NCBI GenBank assembly: GCA_021785315.1 | Contig: JAJYFX010000021.1 | Span: 1-12,029 of the forward strand | Source of the DNA: Actinomycetes bacterium | Lineage (GTDB): Bacteria > Actinomycetota > Acidimicrobiia > Acidimicrobiales > Acidimicrobiaceae | DNA: 12,029 bases | Reading direction: 5' to 3' | In this document: positions 7,215-12,029 of the stretch, piece after piece | Position numbering within the stretch: position 1 is the stretch's first letter | Layout: the number at the start of each line of letters is the position of its first letter | Translations under genes and position numbers: made by a program | The notes under the pieces: generated by a model | The model's database searches: none | What the model was told of the DNA's origin: nothing | Seen by the model: the letters and a program-made list of their open reading frames with translations, nothing else

Positions 7215-7219
7215 ACATC
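7211..7219 (+). promoter_or_regulatory. GCATACATC element before the YdjM-like gene
   Basis: GCATACAT here is identical to the core of the elements at 8424-8440, 8487-8510 and 9361-9384. If TACATC is the -10, transcription would start near 7226, just ahead of the AAAAGGAG at 7228-7235 and the ATG at 7244. It overlaps the possible start codon of the divergent peptidase. An 8-base match may be chance. Confidence 0.35.
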
Positions 7220-7243
7220 ATGGTTGGAAAAGGAGCGGGAGTT

Positions 7244-8041
7244 ATGCAGAGCCGGAATAAGGCGGTCATCGGGGGATTGTTGATTGGAGCCATCACATGG
7301 AACTCCACCCGGTCGCTGTCCTACGGGATTGAGGCAGGAGCGTTGGCTGGCTGGGCTGCCACGTTGCCCGATCTGGATTCGGCGTATGAGTTTACGGGTG
7401 ATCACGCGAAATACCCCCCGGCGACCCAGGCGATTCCCTTTGGTCGATCTATTACAGATCGGCTGCACTCTCGCTTCCATTTGCCCTTCTTTCACTCCGT
7501 GGCCGCTCTGATGATCTTCTGGGGGACGGGAAAAGTGCTAACACTTCTTTCTTTAACTAGTTATGCCGAAATGGAGCTGATTCTCTATACTTGGGTGATT
7601 TTTTCTCTGGCTCGGTATCTTTTTCGGACTGTACTTCGCCAGCCTCTACGCAGCATCTTGAGGGTGACCTTCGTCAGCGGGGTGGTGCTGGTATTTGTCC
7701 TGTGGGAAACCCTGAACGGGAGTATGCCTGGTTACGGCACACTTCCTGCTACGTGGTTTGTGTTTGCGTGGGTGGGAGGATTTGGCGGAAATATCGCCAT
7801 GGAGACACTGAGCGCCAGGGGAGCACCGCTGTTGTGGCCAATTCCTTTACCACTAAAAATCCCAGTGCTGGGAGAAACGGGAGGAGTGCGTGAAAGCTGG
7901 GCCGTTGGAACCTTTTTGATTATGTGGCTCTTGTGGTGGTGGAACCACGACACGAGCTTTCACGCGATAGGGGTGCAATTTGTGCTGCTTGGCGAATTGC
8001 TGTGGAAGTCTGTTAGCGGATTCCTAAATTCCTCGCCCTAG
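7244..8041 (+). CDS. YdjM/DUF457-family membrane-bound metal-dependent hydrolase-like protein, 265 aa
   Basis: Membrane protein resembling the YdjM family (PF04307, annotated as metal-dependent hydrolases of unknown substrate). Visible marks are LPDLD at 41-45, His84 in the FHS motif, and the GGNIAMETLSARGAPLLWP segment at 181-199, which in family members reads close to G-D-TL-T--G--LLWP. Helices are visible at about 85-106, 110-127, 139-158, 170-184 and 220-234. I prefer the ATG at 7244, which has AAAAGGAG 8 bases upstream, over the in-frame ATG at 7220. It is divergent from the prepilin peptidase, and its end overlaps the convergent 127-aa gene by 18 bp. The usual first His and the second Asp of the family are not obvious, so activity is uncertain. 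Confidence 0.75.
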   Translation: MQSRNKAVIGGLLIGAITWNSTRSLSYGIEAGALAGWAATLPDLDSAYEFTGDHAKYPPATQAIPFGRSITDRLHSRFHLPFFHSVAALMIFWGTGKVLTLLSLTSYAEMELILYTWVIFSLARYLFRTVLRQPLRSILRVTFVSGVVLVFVLWETLNGSMPGYGTLPATWFVFAWVGGFGGNIAMETLSARGAPLLWPIPLPLKIPVLGETGGVRESWAVGTFLIMWLLWWWNHDTSFHAIGVQFVLLGELLWKSVSGFLNSSP

Positions 8042-8407
8042 TCCAGGCGTAGTATCCCTGCCCTTGCCGCTTTCTAGGCCAAGACCCTGCTTCAACACAA
8101 TAGCCAGTATGTCCCGTTTGGTCTCAGGCGGAATGAACTGGTTCATTAGCTCCAATACTTCACGTCGGTGAAGCTCGTCGGGGGAGTCCATCGATTCGAC
8201 AAACTCGTCAATCAGTTTGTGCTGAATCTCAGACAGCGCCTGAGCTGCGACTTCTTTCATCTCATCAAGTTGGATCATCATTTCACCCCCTAGCTCAAAA
8301 TTAGATGTTTGCCAGAATGGATCACACATGTTCTGGGCAAGGTCTTTTACTGTCGTACCGGGCCGGAGTTCTTCCAGGACCGCTTCAATGCTTTCTACAG
8401 ATTTCAT
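8024..8407 (-). CDS. Unknown acidic helical protein, 127 aa
   Basis: I do not recognise this protein. It is cytoplasmic in character, with no membrane helix or signal. Residues 1-105 are predicted helical by eye and rich in Glu, Asp, Leu and Met, including a stretch at 42-80 with coiled-coil-like spacing. The last 20 residues are Gly-rich and basic (ESGKGRDTTPGLGRGI). The ATG at 8407 has AAGGAG seven bases upstream. The conserved promoter-like element at 8424-8440 would start the transcript almost at the AAGGAG, giving a very short leader. It is divergent from the 258-aa unknown gene, and its 3' end overlaps the YdjM-like gene tail to tail. A partner or regulator role for a neighbour is possible but unsupported. 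Confidence 0.75.
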   Translation of the reverse strand: MKSVESIEAVLEELRPGTTVKDLAQNMCDPFWQTSNFELGGEMMIQLDEMKEVAAQALSEIQHKLIDEFVESMDSPDELHRREVLELMNQFIPPETKRDILAIVLKQGLGLESGKGRDTTPGLGRGI

Positions 8408-8423
8408 TTGTTTTCTCCTTAGC

Positions 8424-8440
8424 TATATGTATGCACCGCC
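8424..8440 (-). promoter_or_regulatory. Conserved promoter-like element of the 127-aa gene
   Basis: The minus strand reads GGCGGTGCATACATATA, the inverted counterpart of the copies at 8487-8502 and 9360-9376. With TACATA (8431-8426) as -10, the predicted transcription start is near 8419, about 12 bases before the ATG. The promoter role is inferred from repetition and spacing. Confidence 0.65.
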
Positions 8441-8486
8441 AACCAATCTCGTCCGGAAACAAAAAAATTACGCATGTGTTGCTCTC

Positions 8487-8510
8487 GCGGTGCATACATA
8501 TAAAGCATGA
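8487..8510 (+). promoter_or_regulatory. Conserved promoter-like element running into the start codon
   Basis: This stretch is identical to 9361-9384 over 24 bp; its core is GGTGCATACATATAAAG and it includes the ATG and the next base. TACATA at 8495-8500 ends 6 bases before the A of the ATG, the right distance for a -10 that starts transcription at the start codon. There is no ribosome site, so a leaderless mRNA is inferred. Confidence 0.7.
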
Positions 8511-9283
8511 ACTCAGAACACTTTTCAAATGGAAGGATGAGTCGCCTTTATGTGGCGGCTAATCCAGCAGCAGATTTAAATGACCTTGGTATCGACGATA
8601 ACACTGATGACGCTTATTTGGGCGAAACAAGTGCTCAGCATATACCACTTGAACTGGAATACAACGACCAGGAAGACTGGTACTGGCATTATGGGGCTCT
8701 TCGGCTCTATAAGAAGTTTTACCCCCTTGTAGAGGCGAAAGGGCCTGCACCTTTGACATGGCTAGCCCTACATCGTTTTGTCACCGATTATGCCTGGGTT
8801 GAGGGCAAATTGCGATTCATCTTGGACAAACCATGCTGGCCGCTGCACACGGACGCGGTTGATCGACTTGTCATGCTCTATTACGCAAGGAAGAATTTTG
8901 AACGAGTCCGAACCACAGAATCGGGCAAAGTACAGACCGAGTTTCTTGATACCTTAACCCAGATCACAACGGAAATACACGAATTGCTTTCGCACTGCGA
9001 GCTGCGGCGTGACGAGAATGGAGTGAATCCAAAAATACCTTACGTCCATCACGTCCCAGAGAGGCGGGCAAAGGACTGGGTGCCGAGTATTTTGCACAGG
9101 GTATTGCAGTGGGATGGAATCAAACTTCCCGATAGCCCAGTAATGGCCGTCACGGAGAACACTGAGGACTCGGCAAATACCCTGTTAGAACTCCCTTTGA
9201 CACCTCCTGTTGATCATGAGGTTCAGGACTCGGATGACGGCGGTGACTCGGATGACGGTGGTGGCTCGGATGAGCAGCCGTGA
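8507..9283 (+). CDS. Unknown protein with acidic repeat tail, 258 aa
   Basis: I do not recognise this protein. The region 1-55 is acidic and looks loosely structured. Residues 56-165 look like a compact helical domain rich in aromatics (DWYWHYGALRLYKKFYPLVE, then TWLALHRFVTDYAWVEGKLRFIL), continuing to about 210 (DWVPSILHRVLQWDG). Residues 241-256 are an Asp/Ser/Gly repeat. There is no signal peptide or membrane helix, so it is probably cytoplasmic. The ATG at 8507 has no ribosome site and sits at leaderless distance from the conserved element; the next ATG (8537) has GGAAGG directly abutting it, which is too close. It is divergent from the 127-aa gene across 99 bp and followed by a strong hairpin. 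The composition looks like a real protein. Confidence 0.8.
   Translation: MNSEHFSNGRMSRLYVAANPAADLNDLGIDDNTDDAYLGETSAQHIPLELEYNDQEDWYWHYGALRLYKKFYPLVEAKGPAPLTWLALHRFVTDYAWVEGKLRFILDKPCWPLHTDAVDRLVMLYYARKNFERVRTTESGKVQTEFLDTLTQITTEIHELLSHCELRRDENGVNPKIPYVHHVPERRAKDWVPSILHRVLQWDGIKLPDSPVMAVTENTEDSANTLLELPLTPPVDHEVQDSDDGGDSDDGGGSDEQP
9227..9274 (+). repeat. 18-bp tandem repeat coding for acidic tail
   Basis: Two near-identical 18-bp units at 9227-9244 and 9245-9262 (one base different) and a partial third unit at 9263-9274 encode DSDDGG, DSDDGG and GSDE, at residues 241-256 of the 258-aa protein. Slippage could change the copy number. The tail may be a flexible linker or a metal-binding or charged interaction segment; I cannot tell which. 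Confidence 0.85.
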
Positions 9284-9299
9284 GTGCAACACCGTCAGT

Positions 9300-9335
9300 G
9301 GGAGGGGGTGGGGTCAAGCGGCCTCACCCCCTCCC
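9300..9335 (+). terminator. Strong 16-bp stem-loop, likely terminator without T run
   Basis: Arms 9300-9315 and 9320-9335 pair over 16 bp (14 Watson-Crick and two G-T positions when read as plus-strand RNA) around an AAGC loop. It lies 16 bases after the stop of the 258-aa gene and 25 bp before the promoter-like element of the GH130 gene. No T run follows, so it fits the hairpin-only terminators reported in high-GC Gram-positives. It separates the two transcription units. Confidence 0.7.
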
Positions 9336-9360
9336 TACGCCCCGCTCAGCAGATCCGTTG

Positions 9361-9384
9361 GCGGTGCATACATATAAAGCATGA
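9361..9384 (+). promoter_or_regulatory. Conserved promoter-like element before the GH130 gene
   Basis: Identical to 8487-8510 over 24 bp, with one more matching G at 9360 to the copy at 8440. TACATA at 9369-9374 ends 6 bases before the ATG at 9381. No ribosome site is present, so the mRNA is probably leaderless. The sequences outside the repeat differ between copies, so this is not a longer duplication. Confidence 0.7.
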
Positions 9385-10433
9385 GTATCCAACTGAAACT
9401 GAATGATGTCGACCGACTTGAAGCGGGGCGCAACCCCCTCGTTCGACGGATCGGCAATGGACCAATCGTCAGACCCGGCTCGGTGCCGGGGTACGGATCG
9501 ATCTTCAATGCGGGCTTGTTGCACCACAGCGGGATTTACCACCTGTTCGCACGAGGGGTCCGTTCCGGCTACCGACGCAACGACCAGGCTGGTCCACGGT
9601 TCCTCGATTATGTCTCGGACATCCTGGTGTTCATGTCCAGTGATGGCCGCGACTACACCTTTGGCTACGTGCTGGCGAAGGCCGGTGACGCTGGCGTAGC
9701 GTGCTTCGAGGACCCGAGGGTCCAGCGAGTCTTCAGTTGCGGGCACGAACAGATCGTGATGACCTACACCAACCTGCCGCCAGAGGAGAGTGGGGAACCG
9801 CACCATATCGGTGCCCACTACCTCGAATACGACGGCGAGCGGTTTCACATGATTGGCGATCACAGTCAGCATCTTGGTCCAGTCGGAGTGCCCAACAAGG
9901 ATGCGGTGATCTTCAACCTCAGTGACGGACGAGTGGGGTTCATCCACCGAATCCACCCCGACATGCAACTAGCGGTCTTCAACAATCTGAATCATCTTTG
10001 GAATGCCGGTCCCGATTATTGGGATACCTACATGGACGATCTTGAAAGTCACGTGCTGCTGAGGCCAACCCCTGGCGCACTCGGGATCGGAGCGGGTGCT
10101 CCCCCCATACTGAACAGCGATGGGCTCCTCTTGTTCTTCCACGAGCGCGACGGCGGAGGCACGTACAACATTCAACTAGCACTTCTCGACCGGCATACAG
10201 GCGAACTCATTGCTCGCTCCCCCCAGCCGTTGCTGGTGCCCGAGTTGGAGTGGGAACTCCATGGCGATGTCGACAACGTGGTGTTCGTACAAGGAGCGTA
10301 CCTTGACCACAACGACATTTACCTCACGTATGGCGCGGCGGATAGTTGCGTGGCGGCGGCAACAACGACCGTAAAGTCCTGCCTCAAAGTCCTGCGTGAT
10401 TGGTCGTATCACGAAGGTTTTATTCATGGCTGA
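9381..10433 (+). CDS. GH130-family beta-mannoside phosphorylase/hydrolase-like enzyme, 350 aa
   Basis: Cytoplasmic five-bladed propeller enzyme of glycoside hydrolase family 130, most members of which phosphorolyse beta-1,4- or beta-1,2-mannosides to mannose 1-phosphate. Motifs seen in order: RNPLVRR (17-23), GSIFNAGLL (39-47), FEDPRV (109-114, whose Asp is the likely catalytic acid), NKDAVIF (172-178), GIGAGAPPI (235-243), HGDVDNVVF (294-302) and TYGAADSCVA (316-325). The NKDA and GAAD segments match the phosphorylase branch better than generic propellers, but substrate cannot be read from sequence. Length is usual for the family, and there is no signal peptide. Base composition is GC-richer than the neighbours (39 of 60 bases at 9421-9480 against 28 of 60 at 8581-8640), a hint of separate origin. 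It overlaps the next gene by 8 bp. Confidence 0.88.
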   Translation: MSIQLKLNDVDRLEAGRNPLVRRIGNGPIVRPGSVPGYGSIFNAGLLHHSGIYHLFARGVRSGYRRNDQAGPRFLDYVSDILVFMSSDGRDYTFGYVLAKAGDAGVACFEDPRVQRVFSCGHEQIVMTYTNLPPEESGEPHHIGAHYLEYDGERFHMIGDHSQHLGPVGVPNKDAVIFNLSDGRVGFIHRIHPDMQLAVFNNLNHLWNAGPDYWDTYMDDLESHVLLRPTPGALGIGAGAPPILNSDGLLLFFHERDGGGTYNIQLALLDRHTGELIARSPQPLLVPELEWELHGDVDNVVFVQGAYLDHNDIYLTYGAADSCVAAATTTVKSCLKVLRDWSYHEGFIHG

Positions 10434-11205
10434 AATTGTACTTGATGTCGCAGACGGACACTTGCGTTACCTAACCCCAAAGATGATCCGAAAAATGGGG
10501 CGATCTTTTTGGCACACGAGTCGTCGTTTTCGTATTCAAGGCGGTGTGGGTGCGGTTGGGGGGTGGGCAGAGTTCAGCGAAAGCTTCAATGTGGACGACA
10601 TTGAGTCGGCTCGTTACGTGGCTTGGTACTACATGCTGCTGTGTAAGTTGTACATTCAAGGCTGCACAGTGGAGGACATGCACGCTTTTGCCAACGTCGA
10701 CCACACCAAATATCTCACGGCCTGTTTCGCTGATGCCACACATTATCCCGACAATCCCGCTTTAGTCTTGACCCATCATGGCCTGGGAGCCGTATTAGGT
10801 GCACATCTTGATATTTCGGGTGGAGAATCAACCTGGCAGTTAGGGCCCTGTTATAGGGAATTATTCGGGCGAATCGTGGCAATTTCGCTAGTGATTACCA
10901 TTTCGTACGTGCCTGATTCCATGCTTTGTATCGGGTGGGTATGGCGAGAGCCACAACGGTGGTGGACCCGCTCTAGAGCGTGGTTCTTCGAAAGCTACAA
11001 CCCATCCAACAACACAATTGGGAGTTGCTGGTTTACCACTCCCATGTCCGGCACGGGGTGGGAACTTGCAGCGCTGTACGACACCAACATCTTTGTGCCG
11101 GATAACACTCGCCAGGTTTGGAGCAACAGTTTCACGCCAGGAGCGTGGAAGCTGAGAAAAAAGGTACGGCGTGGCAAGAAGACAGTGGCAACCTGGTTCG
11201 ACTAA
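10426..11205 (+). CDS. Unknown Trp/aromatic-rich protein translationally coupled to GH130, 259 aa
   Basis: I do not recognise this protein. I chose the ATG at 10426 (MAEIVLDVADGHLRY), which has GAAGG eight bases upstream and overlaps the GH130 stop by 8 bp; an in-frame ATG at 10396 would overlap by 38 bp. The chain is rich in Trp, Tyr and Phe, with a helical aromatic stretch (about 59-79), a HHGLGAVLGAHLDIS segment in the middle, one moderately hydrophobic stretch (about 147-170) and a very basic end (KLRKKVRRGKKTVATWFD). There is no signal peptide. Coupling implies it works with the GH130 enzyme, perhaps in handling the same saccharide. It could be a nucleic-acid or membrane-surface binder given its tail, but that is a guess. 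Confidence 0.78.
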   Translation: MAEIVLDVADGHLRYLTPKMIRKMGRSFWHTSRRFRIQGGVGAVGGWAEFSESFNVDDIESARYVAWYYMLLCKLYIQGCTVEDMHAFANVDHTKYLTACFADATHYPDNPALVLTHHGLGAVLGAHLDISGGESTWQLGPCYRELFGRIVAISLVITISYVPDSMLCIGWVWREPQRWWTRSRAWFFESYNPSNNTIGSCWFTTPMSGTGWELAALYDTNIFVPDNTRQVWSNSFTPGAWKLRKKVRRGKKTVATWFD

Positions 11206-11357
11206 AGCCGCATTCGCATGCGAGCTGGAGTTGGACGTGGCGGCTCAGGTTGGATTTGAGTTTTGATCTCTTCTGCTTCGTCCAGGTCTTCAACGAGAGG
11301 ATAAGCAAAGCTCAGCACATAATCGCTGATCTTCTGAGCCGAGCTGATTGCGGACAT
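11202..11357 (-). CDS. Possible small protein, 51 aa
   Basis: An ATG at 11357-11355 opens a 51-codon frame ending in TAG at 11204-11202. It overlaps the 3' end of the 259-aa gene by 4 bp, tail to tail. The product has a helical start (ISSAQKISDYVLSFAYPLVEDLDEAEE) and a Pro/Arg-rich end (PEPPRPTPARMRMRL), a plausible protein composition. There is no ribosome site, but TATACC ends 6 bases before the ATG, the same spacing as in the two leaderless candidates, so it may also be leaderless. A plus-strand frame over the same bases looks less protein-like. I recognise no family. Confidence 0.45.
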   Translation of the reverse strand: MSAISSAQKISDYVLSFAYPLVEDLDEAEEIKTQIQPEPPRPTPARMRMRL

Positions 11358-11383
11358 TAGTTGGGTATATCGTCGCTTTTTAA

Positions 11384-11441
11384 CCTATTCTCTTAAAATA
11401 TGATAGGAATAGTCAGGAATTGCAAAACTGTTGACTATTCT
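11384..11441. promoter_or_regulatory. Promoter/operator-like region before the siroheme gene
   Basis: CTATTC at 11385-11390, GAATAG at 11407-11412 and CTATTC at 11435-11440 form three alternating half-sites. The last two extend to GAATAGTC (11407-11414) and GACTATTC (11433-11440), an 8-bp inverted repeat. TATGAT at 11399-11404 could be the -10, lying between the first two half-sites. A repressor operator is inferred. TTGACT at 11431 resembles a -35, but no -10 follows at the right distance. Confidence 0.5.
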
Positions 11442-11470
11442 GTCTCTAATGGTGCTTCAAAGGAGGGAAT

Positions 11471-11587
11471 ATGCAGTCTACGTCGTCTGAGAATAATTCA
11501 TCCGAAATTGATTCCGTGATGCGCCCTCGCTTGAACATTACAGAATTTCCCCGCGTAATTCATATTATTGAGTGGCTCGGGAACTGA
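11471..11587 (+). CDS. Small upstream ORF, 38 aa, coupled to the siroheme gene
   Basis: The ATG at 11471 follows a near-perfect AAGGAGGGAAT, so it is almost certainly translated. The product has a Ser/Asn-rich start (MQSTSSENNSSEIDSVMRPR) and a second half with ITEFPRVIHIIEWLGN, possibly a short amphipathic helix. The TGA lies 4 bases before the ATG of the siroheme gene, which has no good ribosome site of its own, so translation of the downstream gene is probably coupled. It may be a leader peptide or a small functional protein. I recognise no homologue, and there is no run of a single amino acid that would suggest classical attenuation. Confidence 0.65.
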   Translation: MQSTSSENNSSEIDSVMRPRLNITEFPRVIHIIEWLGN

Positions 11588-11591
11588 AGTC

Positions 11592-12029
11592 ATGCTCGTG
11601 TCCCTTGAAATTTCAGGTAAAAATGTCGTAATCATCGGTTCGGGAGGTGAAGCACTCTCGCGAGCAAAGCAGTTCATCAGAGATGGTGCAAATGTCACCT
11701 TAATTTGTGGTCCGATTATTGATGTTGGAAGTGCTGAAGGTGTAAGGGTGATTAAACGCTCTACCCGCGGACGGGATTTAAAAGGTGCCTTTTTGGTGGT
11801 GGCGACTGACCGAGACGTAGCCTTAAATAGGTGGCTGGATCGAAAGGCAACGAAATACGGTTATTTGTTAAACACCTTGGATGAAAAAGCTACTTGTAGT
11901 TTTTATCATGTTGCGGTGAGACATATCGAGCCTTCAATTGATATAGCTGTCTCCACAAATGGAGCATCCCCAGCATTTGCCTCCCGAGTTGCCACGCGAC
12001 TTGCTGCGGAGTTTAGCGATACGGATAGA
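11592..12029 (+). CDS. Precorrin-2 dehydrogenase / siroheme synthase NAD-binding domain, partial (146 codons, 3' end beyond window)
   Basis: CysG N-terminal/Met8-type domain that oxidises precorrin-2 to sirohydrochlorin with NAD and may insert iron, giving siroheme for sulfite or nitrite reductases. Seen: a Rossmann start VVIIGSGGEALSRAKQFIRDGANVTLI (family pattern GG-x(2)-A-x(2)-K-x(2)-L-x(2)-GA-x-V), FLVVATDRDVALNRWL (family VxAATxdxxlN), LLNTLDEKATCSFYHVAVR, and IDIAVSTNGASPAFASRVATRL (family IaiSTxGxSPxlAxxiR). The nucleotide loop reads GSGGEA where GGGxVA is usual. The frame is open to the window edge, so the remainder, and any fused methyltransferase part, cannot be seen. The start at 11592 lies 4 bases after the small ORF's stop. 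Confidence 0.88.
   Translation, partial: MLVSLEISGKNVVIIGSGGEALSRAKQFIRDGANVTLICGPIIDVGSAEGVRVIKRSTRGRDLKGAFLVVATDRDVALNRWLDRKATKYGYLLNTLDEKATCSFYHVAVRHIEPSIDIAVSTNGASPAFASRVATRLAAEFSDTDR

Noticed and set aside
8024..9283. Toxin-antitoxin pair from the two divergent unknown genes
   Set aside because: The genes are divergent rather than an operon, neither has a recognisable toxin fold or DNA-binding antitoxin motif, and 258 aa is large for such a system.
8424..9384. Insertion-sequence ends or attachment sites formed by the repeated element
   Set aside because: Copies are aligned to start codons in both orientations, no transposase or integrase is present, and the match stops right at the start of coding sequence.
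9324..9968. 214-codon open frame on the minus strand
   Set aside because: It is the antisense shadow of the GH130 gene, whose conserved motifs fix the real frame.

Overview
The window reads as a bacterial chromosome segment of moderate GC. I see no rRNA, tRNA, transposase, integrase or CRISPR array. The left 60% is a Tad (Flp-type, tight-adherence) pilus locus on the minus strand. It has a prepilin peptidase, a CpaB-like SAF protein, a TadZ/CpaE ATPase, the TadA/CpaF motor, TadB and TadC, a small Flp-like pilin and three pilin-like or TadE/F/G-like exported proteins, the last cut by the left edge. No secretin or CpaD gene lies among them, which fits a monoderm (Gram-positive type) envelope. 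Moderate GC, apparently leaderless genes and this Tad layout suggest an actinobacterium-like host. That is inference, and I cannot name a genus.

Layout. Minus strand, reading downstream from 7214: prepilin peptidase (7214-6645); a 205-bp gap with inverted repeats and a promoter-like motif; cpaB-tadZ-tadA-tadB-tadC (6439-1596), tightly packed with overlaps or gaps of a few bases; a second copy of the same promoter-like 16-mer (15 of 16 bases identical); the Flp-like pilin (1511-1263); a stem-loop; then TadE-like, TadF-like and partial TadG-like genes to position 1. The internal promoter and stem-loop would let the major pilin be made in excess over the assembly machine.

Right part. 7244-8041 (+) encodes a YdjM-type (DUF457) membrane protein, convergent with a 127-aa unknown gene (8407-8024, -). 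That gene is divergent from a 258-aa unknown gene with an acidic repeat tail (8507-9283, +). After a strong hairpin come a GH130-type glycoside phosphorylase/hydrolase (9381-10433) and an overlapping unknown Trp-rich protein (10426-11205). A small minus-strand ORF (11357-11202) lies at the end of this group. The window closes with a 38-codon ORF and the start of a siroheme-synthase NAD-binding domain gene (precorrin-2 dehydrogenase).

The main unexplained signal is a conserved promoter-like element, GGTGCATACATATA. It lies in front of the 127-aa, 258-aa and GH130 genes. Two of the copies are identical over 24 bp running into the ATG, with no room for a ribosome binding site, so those two mRNAs are probably leaderless. 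A related form (GTGCATAACTATATAG) precedes the Flp pilin. The pilus and the accessory genes may therefore share a sigma factor or regulator.
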